Source: Setoptus koraiensis (taxonomy: Eukaryota; Arthropoda). Taken from it: 64,000 nucleotides of DNA. The DNA lies in assembly GCA_048013815.1 (NCBI GenBank), contig CM106586.1:9548001-9612000 (forward strand), read 5' to 3'. Both the position numbers and the translations under genes were made by a program. The notes beneath the pieces are model-generated. The model was given only the letters and a program-made list of their open reading frames with translations, searched no databases and was not told the DNA's origin. Within the stretch, counting starts at the first letter, position 1. The number at the start of each line of letters is the position of its first letter. Shown here one piece after another: positions 11,093-21,303 of the stretch.

Positions 11093-11901
11093 TTGGCTGA
11101 AAAAACGGAATTGTCTAGATTTTCTCTCGCTCTTTCTCTCCCCGAGTGATTTCTAGAAAGGTATCAAAAAATCACACTATCCATTCAAATCGCGCCCATT
11201 TCGTGGAGCTCTAGCATCACCATTGCTGGTTTGTCAAACTCTCTCTATGGGAGACGGATTCTGCTAGGCTTACGAAGAGGCACCTAGAGTGAGAATTGCC
11301 GATGTTCCAAATCGTACCTTGGAATATACGTTGCCGAATGACAGATTGCTGCAATATAAATTGTCAGGTCTAGAAGTTTCTGGAAAGATGAAAGAAAACA
11401 TATGCCAAGAGCTGCTCTGCATGTGTCATGTGATGAAAATATTGTCGATGTTAACCCTTCATTTACAGCATGTTAACGAAAGCAAGGCCATGTATCGCGT
11501 CACAATGAAAGAGATGACTCATAGCTACAGTTTATTAACAACAGTGTTACTTTTCAAATTTGGTGATTCATTTTTTTTTTCTGAATGCTAATCCTGGACA
11601 AACTCACTGTCCGATATTTAAAGCTGGCAACATGAATTTTATGAGCTTGTGCTATTCTTATACGTCTGTTGTTGTTGTTGTTGCGTTAGTAGGCGCGCCA
11701 CACATGAGAATCTCGTGACGAAATTCAGTTGATGTATAACACCGTAAGCGTTTCATCTGACGATATATATCCAATCAAGTCCTTAACTAATGCATTCCAA
11801 ACACAGCGAAATTCAGTGATAATCGATTAAACATCAATCAAATTATACTATTTCATAAGGGACATAATTACTGTCTCAATTATAAATAATATTCATTAAA
11901 T

Positions 11902-14772
11902 ATGGACCAAGCAACCTCCTCTTTAGCGCAGCTCTCTCTCAAGCGAACTGCAAAATTTCCAGCAAGGCCAAAGGCGCCTGCCAGGTTAGGTAGAGAAGTC
12001 AAGCTCATAGTGAATCTATTCAAGCTATCCTATAACACTAAGTGCCCCATCAAGAAATATCATGTGTCCGTGTTGCCGCCACCACGTTTGCCAAAACCGG
12101 GCGACAAAGAGAAACCTAGAGCAAGTGGCGACTCTGTCCGACCAACTGACACGCAAATCACAAAGAAAATTCCCCAAAAAATCAGTCGAGCTCTCGTTAG
12201 AAAAGCGCTGATTTGTCTAACCAAAGGTCCTCCGAAAATACAAATGGACGACTCAAAATATGTATACGACGGTATAGCCACAATCTACACGATTGTTGAT
12301 TTATTTGGACCGAGTGCTTCTAAGACAAACAATTGGTTTGAGGCACAAATTCCACACGAAGAGTTGACAATAGTGGACGGACGCATGGTTATGGCGTCTA
12401 AGAATTACACAGTGAAGATAGGCTATCATCAAATCAATGGTACCAACATCGACCTCAGCATGCTTGAGAAATATTGTCGGGGTGAGGCACTCGCAATAGA
12501 AGACGTGCAACCCGCTATTCAGGCCTTGAATGTTATCATCAGTTACAATATGGTTCTGTCGGGCAGATATGTAAGCATTCGCAGCAACATGTTCTGTCCG
12601 GATCCGAGAACAGATTTAGATTTGGGAAATGGAATCAAATTGAACACTGGCTTCTATTTGAGTGCCAGGCCGGCAAAATGTGGTATGCTGTTGAATGTTG
12701 CCAACTCAATCGCCGCGTTCTATGACGAATGCAATCTGGTCGACCTGCTCTGCCAGCGAGTGGCTTCGAAAAGGTTTCGGCGAGAAAATGAACAAGTCGA
12801 CGTCAAAACTGCCTTTATGGAAGCTCAAAAAGATAAAACTATATGGGACCAGTTCGAGGTTGATATTAAACACAAACAAGTAGAGGTTAGACACAAAGCG
12901 TATCCAGGTTCCAATCCTAGCGTCAAACACTATAGGAAAGTACGCGTACTTGGATTAGCCAGAGTTGACTCACAACAGTTGAAGTTTAATGAGGTTAACC
13001 ATGAAACAAAAGCTGTGAGAGAGACATCGGTTGAAGAATATCTCAAACGTGTGCATAACTATACTGTGAAATATCCAAAACTATTCTGTATTAAAGTTGG
13101 AAATCTTGAGCAGTTCTACCATCTGCCTATGGAAGTGGGCTGGTTGATAGAAAAGCAGCATTGCAAGAGAAGGTTTGATCCTAAGGAGACCGCTGAAATA
13201 ATAAGGAAAACCGCCACCAAGCCGGATGTCCACTTTGATAAAATAAATCGCAATGCTGCGGATATCAGGAATAGCGGAAAGAAAATTTACGAAACCTTTG
13301 GAATTAATATCGGTGCTGAGCCATTGCCAGTGAAAGGCAGGGAGCTTGAGCCAACAAGCTTGATGGGCAATAAATTAATCAAACCTTTTGATGGCGCTTA
13401 TAATATTAGAGACGGAATAAAGTTCTTCAATCCAGTTTCGATTACAAAATGGATGCTGGCCCTCTGCGCTCACGATCCCAAACGACCTGATCGCGACATA
13501 AAAGATAAAAATGACAAAGCGTGTGACCAGTTCCTGAAGAATTATTCGAGTGGCGCCAGATCATTAGGCATAGCGATACCTGCGCCGAATACGAGAATAA
13601 TATCTAGTGATAACTGGATGGACGATTCATTCTGGAAAGACAAATTCTTCCCTTTCTTAGAGAACAACGGATGTCAATACGTTCTTATTGTTTTGCCAGA
13701 ACAGGCTCAGCCAAGCCTGTATCAAACTATTAAATTTCTTGAAGCCAGCTCTGCCACCAGGATGAAAGGCAAGTTCATTAAAACGCAGTGTTTGAAGTTT
13801 GCTAACTTTAAAAAAGGCATAGGAATAGGAAGAGCACCCGATCTATCTCTTGTCACAAATTTGTGGTTGAAAGCCAATGAAAAGTTGGGAGGAAACAACT
13901 TCACTCTCAAAGCCAGCACTACACCAGGCATGTTCGATCCGAACAATTTATATCTGGGTATTGACGTGAGCCATCCAGCTCCCGCTGATAAGCTGTGCCG
14001 TTCGGTCGTGGCGGCGGTTGGCATGTGGGACATCACAGGTAAAGTGGGATACCACACTGTATTAAAAGTCCAAGAGACAAGAAATGAATCATCCGCTCAG
14101 AAAATCACCATTGAGCATGTGGATAAAGCAGCTGAGATGCTGGCCCTCATTGTGGAATCTTACAAGGCATCTAAGAAGTCTTACCCAAAGCATATCCTAA
14201 TTTTGAGAGACGGAGTATCAGAGGGTCAATTCAATATTGTGCATGACATCGAGCTTAATAAGATATTGACTTATGTGGGCAAATTGCCGGGAGCCGCCAA
14301 ACCTAAAGTGACCTATGTTGTTGTGCAGAAGCGTCACAAGATTCGCTTCAGGCTTGCACAACGCTCACAAAGGGATAAAGATGACAATATCCATCCAGGG
14401 ACCGTTGTCGACCAGGATATCATTCATCCGACCGATCATGATTTCTACCTGGCACCCCACAAAGCTATCCAAGGAACAAGTAGACCGGCCCACTACTACG
14501 CTTTGCACGATGAAAAAAATTACTCCCAGGATGATCTGCAGGAGATTAGTCACGCATTATGCTACATGTCTCCACGTTGCAATCGAGCCATATCTATCCC
14601 TGCTCCGGTATATCTGGCTGACTTGGCGGCTGAGAGAGGCCGTAATCTAGTGATCGCATGGGCAGCACGTTTCACAAGCAAAAGCCAGGGATCGAGCGAG
14701 AACATCAATGATCTCAACAAATTCTTCTCCAACTTGCCTTCAGAATATTTAAATGAGCTTTTCTACAACTAA
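11902..14772 (+). CDS. Argonaute (Ago-clade, slicer-type), intronless
   Basis: One uninterrupted frame of 956 residues from ATG 11902, with N, L1, PAZ, MID and PIWI regions in order. The catalytic tetrad is intact: D688 in LGIDVSHP, E729 in VQETRNE, D770 in LRDGVSEGQF and H864 in GTSRPAHYYAL. The MID pocket keeps the 5'-phosphate ligands of human AGO2: the Tyr and Lys of LYQTIK, the Gln of KTQC and the Lys of WLKANEKLGG. The protein should load a 5'-phosphorylated small RNA and cut the target. It is diverged from the miRNA-type Argonaute I remember, and the PAZ region is weakly conserved. Lack of introns beside short-intron neighbours suggests either an old retrocopy or intron loss. Whether it works with miRNA, siRNA or transposon-derived RNA cannot be told from sequence. 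Confidence 0.95.
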   Translation: MDQATSSLAQLSLKRTAKFPARPKAPARLGREVKLIVNLFKLSYNTKCPIKKYHVSVLPPPRLPKPGDKEKPRASGDSVRPTDTQITKKIPQKISRALVRKALICLTKGPPKIQMDDSKYVYDGIATIYTIVDLFGPSASKTNNWFEAQIPHEELTIVDGRMVMASKNYTVKIGYHQINGTNIDLSMLEKYCRGEALAIEDVQPAIQALNVIISYNMVLSGRYVSIRSNMFCPDPRTDLDLGNGIKLNTGFYLSARPAKCGMLLNVANSIAAFYDECNLVDLLCQRVASKRFRRENEQVDVKTAFMEAQKDKTIWDQFEVDIKHKQVEVRHKAYPGSNPSVKHYRKVRVLGLARVDSQQLKFNEVNHETKAVRETSVEEYLKRVHNYTVKYPKLFCIKVGNLEQFYHLPMEVGWLIEKQHCKRRFDPKETAEIIRKTATKPDVHFDKINRNAADIRNSGKKIYETFGINIGAEPLPVKGRELEPTSLMGNKLIKPFDGAYNIRDGIKFFNPVSITKWMLALCAHDPKRPDRDIKDKNDKACDQFLKNYSSGARSLGIAIPAPNTRIISSDNWMDDSFWKDKFFPFLENNGCQYVLIVLPEQAQPSLYQTIKFLEASSATRMKGKFIKTQCLKFANFKKGIGIGRAPDLSLVTNLWLKANEKLGGNNFTLKASTTPGMFDPNNLYLGIDVSHPAPADKLCRSVVAAVGMWDITGKVGYHTVLKVQETRNESSAQKITIEHVDKAAEMLALIVESYKASKKSYPKHILILRDGVSEGQFNIVHDIELNKILTYVGKLPGAAKPKVTYVVVQKRHKIRFRLAQRSQRDKDDNIHPGTVVDQDIIHPTDHDFYLAPHKAIQGTSRPAHYYALHDEKNYSQDDLQEISHALCYMSPRCNRAISIPAPVYLADLAAERGRNLVIAWAARFTSKSQGSSENINDLNKFFSNLPSEYLNELFYN

Positions 14773-15277
14773 CATAGAATTATCCGCATCATTATGTAAG
14801 ATCATCCATGTGCTTCCTTTCGAAGGGAATATTGATAAAGAAATTGACCTGGTAAATATATATAGTGACTCGTTCTAGAGGAGGGCACAAAGTCTTGGGA
14901 CCAGTGAGTATCGTTGATAATTTATTGAGACGACTGATTGAGCGAGTAGAATTGATATGATATCTTTAATAAACAGACGCCTGCTGGAAGAGGAGGTAAA
15001 ACACACATGAAGTTCTACGTTCACCGTATTGTCGAGAATTGTTGAGAAACTAGATTCCATGCTGGATCTAGTCGAATTACAGAATATTCTATCGTTCTCT
15101 AGATTGATCCATCTACATAGATACTCTCATAGAATTGAAATAGTGTGACGAAATGATTCTGATTAATAGATGCTTCCAGTTTGAATGAGATCGTTTCTTG
15201 AATCCTGCCTCTCGCCACCAATCAGATTATCTTGATGGTGCTGATTGTCATTGAATATCACAGATAGTTATAATTGA
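14773..15277. other. Gap between Argonaute and nicastrin stops
   Basis: The two genes converge here. Sequence from about 14.88 to 15.25 kb is repeated, inverted and about 85% identical, at roughly 19.28-19.62 kb beyond the second nicastrin copy. No gene is seen. Confidence 0.7.
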
Positions 15278-17552
15278 TTATGTTGAGGAGGTTTGAGTCT
15301 GCTTGAGGATCGATTTTTGTGCAAAGTTCACGACAAAAAATGAGCATATAGTTAGAGTAAGTCCAGATATAAAAGTGGTCCACTCCAACATAGGACTGGG
15401 CTTGAAAAATAATCTTACTGGATTTCGAATGCTTCTATCACTTTCTGTCCATGTAGAAAATTCTCTGGCCATTGTTTCATTTTGTTCTACCTCTTCGTAT
15501 TGGAATGTTGGACTCAACGAAGGAGTCCTTAACACCTGGAACTTGATGCAAACACCATTCTCTGTTTTATCGTCTCCATTCACATAAATGTATCGATGGG
15601 TCAAACTTTTGGCGGACATATCCTCGCATTCTTTTGGTGTAATCTGTGGCTGTTTGTCGGCCAGAAAGTACGACAATAACAGCTGTGTTACAATTGAATT
15701 ATAGCTGCTATCATACGTGTCAACGGGACCCTTGAATATGGAACCCTTGGAATGTTCTGTAGCTGCAGTAACGAGATCACATTCCGCATCAATCAGGTAA
15801 CACTCCAATAGTTTCTTAACAATCTCTTTATCAGCAGCAATATTATCATAATTCTTATCCTTGCCAAATGCCGTCAAATAAGTTACTCTCGCAACAGCAG
15901 TAGTTATATTTGTTAAATGATCAACGAGCTTGTAATTTTCTGTTCTGTTGATATTGTTTCTGTCGTCATATATACTGTGGTAAAGCAAATTTGAATATTC
16001 TTTCTGGTGATTTGTCAATACTAGACCAGCAATCTCCTGATCTAATCTAAGAAACGATTGTATAGATGATGGTGGCAATGGCATCGCAGTGTCGGGTTTA
16101 ACAAAATTAACTAGTTGTGAGGTGTTAAAAGCGGATACAATATCGTTCAATTTGTTAGCAGTTCGATTGTAATTTAGAGGATCTGTGTGCATGAAAACGG
16201 ATCCTGCCGTGCCGGGGTATAAAGCGAGTTGGTTCAGCTCTATGATTGAGTCGACGCCTTTGAGATTGGTATTCTGTATAGATTCTTTGTCAACATTAAT
16301 CTTATAGTATCTGAATAACCTATCGGTCTTCATATCGTAGGCCATTCTTCCCGATCCGGTGTAGTCCAAGGACTCAGCATCAAATATAGCGAACGCTATA
16401 TTGCGGCCACTTTTTAAAACAGTGTCTGAATTTTTAAATTTGGCCAAGGTATCTGATACTGCAAGCAGAACCACCAAACCAGTAATCGCAGAGTCAGCTC
16501 CAGGCGATAGGTGATTGAAGAAACTCATGGAATCCATTCTGGTTGTGACCATCACAATAGATCGCTCACTCACAAGAGGTGTGCTATTTGCCGGTTTAAT
16601 ACCAACGGCATCTTTATAATATCCGAAAATGTTATTCTTATTTATTGGCCTACATCTTGAACTTTGTAATTGAAATATGTCATCTATGGTAGCTCGTCCA
16701 TATAGACAATAATCAGAATTACTTGCCGCTGACATGAAACTATCCAATTGAGCACTACACAGAGGGTAGTCCGATTGCTTGTTTGCTCCTCCTTGATTGT
16801 AATTGTGAGTTTCAAAACAATTCATGATTTCATCAACTGACTCTTTTTTAGTAATTAAGAAAATGGGAAATGGTATATCCTGGAAAAACAGGTCTGACGT
16901 GTCCGATTTGATTTGCCATGATTGTTTTTTGCAATTTCCGTAGTCACTGTCATTTGAATACAGTCCGGTGTGTTTATTAGGACAAGTTGAATCAGTGGAG
17001 AAAGGTTTGATTTCGTAGCCTTTGTCCTCTGTCATGTTCTGTTTGATTAGAATTACTCCGCTCACTCTAGCTGGATATGCCTGTTTGAACTTAAGTATGT
17101 TTGCAGAGGTGAATTGGCCACGGTTAAGAACCACTATGTAGGGAGGCGTGGGACCATTCGTAAGAACATGTTGGATGTCTTCTTCGCCATTGACAGTCCA
17201 AACTACTCCTACGTTTCCTCCAGGGTCTGAAGTACATCCAATCTGATGAGTTAAATTCAATCTTCTTGTGCAGTAGTAATCACTCTGTAAATTGATGTAT
17301 ATCTTTTCGTCCACCTTCTCGCTGGTTATCAGATTTGGGTCTGTAGGTGGAGAAAGTACAAAAAGGAAAAATTGTTAGTGATTGATGTGTATGATATTTG
17401 TTGCAACGGAGACTCCCACTGGTTACTAGATTCTACTAACCTAATAATAATATTAGAGTAACCAGAGACAGCAAAAGCATTGTGACAGTCGGTTGTTTTC
17501 TAATGAAGATGCCTGTCATTGGAATTGATCGGGGAGCAAGTATTCTAATCAT
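15278..17552 (-). CDS. Nicastrin, gamma-secretase subunit
   Basis: Two coding exons: 17441-17552 (ATG at 17552) and 15278-17340, joined across a 100-bp intron (donor GTTAGT, acceptor CTACAG, phase 1). The product is about 724 residues against 709 in human. The first exon encodes the signal segment (MTGIFIRKQPTVTMLLLSLV). The luminal domain shows DPGGNVGVVW, the TRMDSMSFFNHLSPGADSA stretch typical of the aminopeptidase-like fold, and ESLDYTGSGRMAYDM, which keeps the Glu next to the DYIGS-type motif. One transmembrane helix lies near the C-terminus (WTTFISGLTLTICSFFVVNF). Nicastrin gates substrates such as Notch and APP-like proteins in the presenilin complex. Two partial copies lie nearby, at 10.5 kb and 18.6 kb. 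Confidence 0.95.
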
Positions 17553-18055
17553 GAAGGCAAACGTTGAGATTGAATAAGCTACTTGTCTAGTGTGATCTAT
17601 TGGGTGATGCATTAATTAAATATTTACTGTTTCATTAAATATTTTATTTTTTGGACTGCTCGCTCAGGCGTCTTCAAAAACCGACGAGCGTACGCGGATT
17701 TCGACGCAAGGGGGCGCCTTACCTATATTTACCGATTCGCAGATAACTACTCCTCATGATCGACTGCTATTCGTTTACACACATGCGAATGGCCACAAGC
17801 AACTAAGTGGCGCAATCTCGAAGGTGCATTGACGATGTGATGATCTCGCACCAGGGGTCGTCAAAAGCAATGCAGAACAGAGTCTGTTCAACAGACAGAT
17901 GATCACGTCGTCTTCAACATGTGATGTCGGTGAATGTTGTGAATGTTTAGATCTGTAAGGGCGCATTGGAAATTCGCGACCATTACATTCTGACTTAAGT
18001 ACCATATACCTTTATTTTTGACTTTTCAATTCTCTCTGAAGTTATCATTTACATC
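17553..18055. other. Upstream region between nicastrin and the MED4 copy
   Basis: Divergent spacer of 0.5 kb between nicastrin (minus) and the MED4 copy (plus), presumably with promoters for one or both. I looked here for the missing N-terminal exon of MED4 and found none. Confidence 0.5.
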
Positions 18056-18550
18056 ATGAATATGGATTCAATGATCAAGCAACTCAAGGAAGCTGAGCAA
18101 ATAGCGGTAAGTCGATTAACGACACAATAATATACTTGATATCTAATAACAAAGTGATATTTAGAAAATAACTTTCCAATTTTCATACAGTCAACCGCTT
18201 TATTTCAGGCAAAACAAAAAATAGAGTTGATTAAAAAGGCCGATAACAGGCCAGTTTTTTCGGAGGAATTAATTAAATATGCGCACAATATTAGCTCCCA
18301 ACATAGTGTCGCTAGCCCCTATAATTGGGATGTTGGTGACCCTCGTCGACCATACCCCACTGATCTCCAAATGCGACAAAGCCTACTAAGTGGGCACAAC
18401 CCAACATCATTCGACTCATCACCTTTCCGCTTTATACCCACGGGTTTACCAGGGTCTGGGTCCACAAAGAAGGCAGCAAATATAGACGAGAAAGATGTTG
18501 ATCTCATGTCCACAGATTCATCTTCAAGCTCCTCCAGTGATAGTCAATAA
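18056..18550 (+). CDS. MED4 (Mediator subunit 4), N-terminally short copy
   Basis: Two exons: 18056-18106 and 18209-18550, with a 102-bp intron (GTAAGT...TTTCAG, phase 0), giving 130 residues. The first exon reads KQLKEAEQIA, the second EELIKYAHNIS, GDPRRPYPTDLQMRQSLL and ends DVDLMSTDSSSSSSSDSQ. Each has a direct counterpart in human MED4 (KQLKEAEQIL, EEIIKYAHRIS, GDPRRPYPTDLEMR, EIMSTDSSSSSS). Roughly the first 90-100 residues of MED4, including much of the coiled coil that pairs with other middle-module subunits, have no counterpart. The intron rules out a simple retrocopy. It may be a segmental duplicate, a truncated but active gene, or one with a distant 5' exon. Confidence 0.8.
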
Positions 18551-18602
18551 TGAGATTGCCGTAGACCATCTAATACTAGCTTGGCGACTTCATACCACCA
18601 GG

Positions 18603-19275
18603 GCCATTGCCACCATCATCTATACAATCGTTTCTTAGATTAGATCAGGAGATTGCTGGTCTAGTATTGACAAATCACCAGAAAGAATATTCAAATTTGC
18701 TTTACCACAGTATATATGACGACAGAAACAATATCAACAGAACAGAAAATTACAAGCTCGTTGATCATTTAACAAATATAACTACTGCTGTTGCGAGAGT
18801 AACTTATTTGACGGCATTTGGCAAGGATAAGAATTATGATAATATTGCTGCTGATAAAGAGATTGTTAAGAAACTATTGGAGTGTTACCTGATTGATGCG
18901 GAATGTGATCTCGTTACTGCAGCTACAGAACATTCCAAGGGTTCCATATTCAAGGGTCCCGTTGACACGTATGATAGCAGCTATAATTCAATTGTAACAC
19001 AGCTGTTATTGTCGTACTTTCTGGCCGACAAACAGCCACAGATTACACCAAAAGAATGCGAGGATATGTCCGCCAAAAGTTTGACCCATCGATACATTTA
19101 TGTGAATGGAGACGATAAAACAGAGAATGGTGTTTGCATCAAGTTCCAGGTGTTAAGGACTCCTTCGTTGAGTCCAACATTCCAATACGAAGAGGTAGAA
19201 CAAAATGAAACAATGGCCAGAGAATTTTCTACATGGACAGAAAGTGATAGAAGCGTTCGAAATCCAGTGAGGTAG
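18603..19275 (+). pseudogene. Inverted partial copy of nicastrin
   Basis: An open frame of 223 codons with no ATG of its own repeats the nicastrin sequence from PPSSIQSFLRLDQEIAGL to ESDRSVRNPVR, where it stops. It lacks the N-terminal two thirds and the transmembrane tail. 18603-19254 matches the reverse complement of 15431-16082 with equal length (652 bp) and no difference in any stretch I compared. The copy then diverges, drops about 135 bp of the last exon and resumes similarity in the 3' flank. It lies 52 bp after the MED4 stop, in the same direction. Confidence 0.9.
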
Positions 19276-20430
19276 AGTCAATATAATCTGATTGGTGGCG
19301 AGGGGCAGAATTCAAAAAACGATCTAATTCAGTAGGAAGTATCTATCTATCGAGATCATTTCGTCGCAAAATTTCAATCTCATGGGAGTATCTAGCTGGA
19401 TCAGTCTAAAGAACAATCGAACATTCTGTTCTTCGACTAGAGCCAGCTTGGAATCTAGTTTCTCAACGATTCTCGACAATACGGTGAACGGAGAACAATA
19501 CGGTGTGTTTTGCCTCCTCTTCCAGCTGGCGTCTGTTTATTAAAGATATCATGTCAATTCAACTCGATCAATCATTAGTGTCAATACAGTATAAGCGATG
19601 CTCACTGGTTTCAAGAATTCGTGCAATCTTTCAGAACGATTTGCTAAATAGCAGATCCAATCAATTTACATAGATGATCCTACTTAATGTTACAGATCAT
19701 TCTATTGGATTAGCGAAGCATAGTTGAGCATATCGTTTCGTCAGACTAAGCCCTGTGTTTTTATTCGATAGACGTTGAATGGTTGAGTTGTGATTTCATT
19801 ACGAATTTTGTCCCACCAACTAAACTGTTGTCCACATACCGGATAAGTTTTATTCCTCTACTACAGGAGGTGATGATATTATCAGAATCAACTAAAGACG
19901 ATTCTATATTCTATTCATAAGGTGGATTCAAGGTTAAAGGCTCTCTCAGCTTAAATAAATCACAGCACTTTATATCCGGCATGAAGCTTTCGGCTGTAGA
20001 TCGTTTTCGAGGTATTTTTGATTGTTGACGATAGTGATGATAGAAAAAACATAAGGGAAAACATTTCAGCGGAGGAAATTCATTAAATACTAACTTTGGT
20101 CATAAACTGGTCACACGATTCTGTTAAGTTTCACCATGATAAGTTAATCCAGATATTTGTCAGTTGCCTGTTTATTGAGTTGATTTCAAAGATTATCCGA
20201 GAATAAATAGTGAGAAAGATATCGCACTATCATTGGCTTTTTAAATGCAACAGCAAGTTGAAACATACGAATCTCAACATAGGTTTTGATCAGTATAAAA
20301 AGTGTTGTGAACTCACCATTCTCTTATTCACTACCAACTTCATTCTGTTGGAAAATAGCTAAAGTTGATTGCCAAGCTAACGTAATAATATTTCAGTCGA
20401 GCAAAGGATTTTCAGTGTCAATTGATTAAG
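19276..20430. other. Diverged nicastrin 3' flank, then spacer
   Basis: 19276 to about 19620 is the inverted, roughly 85% identical counterpart of 14.88-15.25 kb. The rest, to 20430, shows no gene; its last part is the promoter of the next small gene. Confidence 0.65.
20294..20300 (+). promoter_or_regulatory. TATA box of the small cysteine-rich gene
   Basis: TATAAAA lies 137 bp before the ATG at 20431. A pyrimidine-rich TCACCATTCTC stretch about 25-30 bp downstream is a plausible initiator. Confidence 0.5.
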
Positions 20431-20863
20431 ATGCGAGCCTCATATTTGTTACTGTTTTCCGCCACTATTGGATTGGTGAGTATAACACAATATTTCTATA
20501 TTGATCATTCGATCTTTGAATTCACCCATTAATATCCCTCGAAACTATATCAACTAATTAACTCAGGTTTTTATTTGAGTTCCCGCTCAAAGCAACGACC
20601 AGCCAGAAGTTTGCGAGGATCGCACAGATTGTCCAATTGGCCAATATTGCTCGAAAGGTCAGTTATGGCCCGTAACTTAAGGCTGTGGTTTAAGAGATGA
20701 TTGAAACGATTGAATGACTTTTTACTGACTTACACAACTTTATTCTTTTCTGTCAATCGCACCAGAGAATGTAACGGGATCCGGTGTGTACACGGGTGTG
20801 ACAAACGCGGCATTGGGAAGATTAATTGATCTCAATGTACTAAATGGGTTACCATTACTCTAG
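20431..20863 (+). CDS. Small cysteine-rich secreted-type protein, integrity uncertain
   Basis: A plausible model has three exons: 20431-20475 (start of a signal peptide, MRASYLLLFSATIGL, then GTGAGT), about 20567-20657 (mature start with EVCEDRTDCPIGQYCSK, then GTCAGT) and 20766-20863 (ending with LNVLNGLPLL). The cysteine pattern C-x5-C-x5-C with D and G between resembles the start of small disulfide-rich extracellular domains. With the simplest junctions the frame is not cleanly open, so it may be a broken copy or may use other splice sites. Further cysteine codons (PCSCNPFHQC) follow at about 20912-20941, so a fourth exon is possible. No family is assigned. Confidence 0.4.
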
Positions 20864-21303
20864 GGTCAACTTGCATTGACGCTCATTATGAAAGTCCCAT
20901 GCAGTTGCAACCCTTTCCATCAGTGTTTGAAAGGCCTGATAAAACAGGATATTCAACCCGCAATAAAGTTTTGTAGTCAAGATATGGATGCTAAAACACA
21001 TGAAACTGTGCGCCATTTACCAATTGGAAGCCCTTGAACCGCTCAAGCTGAGCGCTAATGTTATGATCTTAAATAAAACGTTTCTCACTTCTACAACATC
21101 GACAGAGAGATTAGATCTATCACAGTTTTTATCAACGAGTGCTGGTAATTTGAACGGATATAGTCCAATTTAAAATATGACGACAAAAAAAATATGCGCA
21201 TCAAAAGAAATTGATATCAAAATTTTGTTTGCATTGAATAAAGCTTTAGCTTAGCGAAGAATCGACGCTTTTATAAGAGTTCTCTAATACTCTTCGAATA
21301 GCA
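20864..21303. other. 3' spacer after the cysteine-rich gene
   Basis: It may hold a further exon of the preceding gene (see there) and 3' untranslated DNA of the ankyrin/SOCS gene. An AATAAA at about 21237 could serve the plus strand. Confidence 0.4.

Larger units (their letters stand above)
10361..11901. other. Intergenic junk with gene scraps
   Basis: Apart from the nicastrin and Argonaute scraps listed separately, this stretch holds an AT-rich run (10500-10545), two related copies of a 65-bp segment, a TTG run (11661-11683) and probably the Argonaute promoter near 11.7-11.9 kb. An open frame at 11289-11591 lacks an ATG at its start and shows no family resemblance. Confidence 0.55.

Noticed and set aside
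11289-11591. 100-codon open frame before the Argonaute gene
   Set aside because: It does not start with ATG, has no family resemblance and ends in a T-rich low-complexity run.
14880-19700. Hairpin transcript from the nicastrin inverted repeat as a proven siRNA source for the nearby Argonaute
   Set aside because: It is structurally possible, but it would need one transcript crossing 4 kb of divergent genes and nothing in the sequence shows that. Kept only as a check by small-RNA sequencing.
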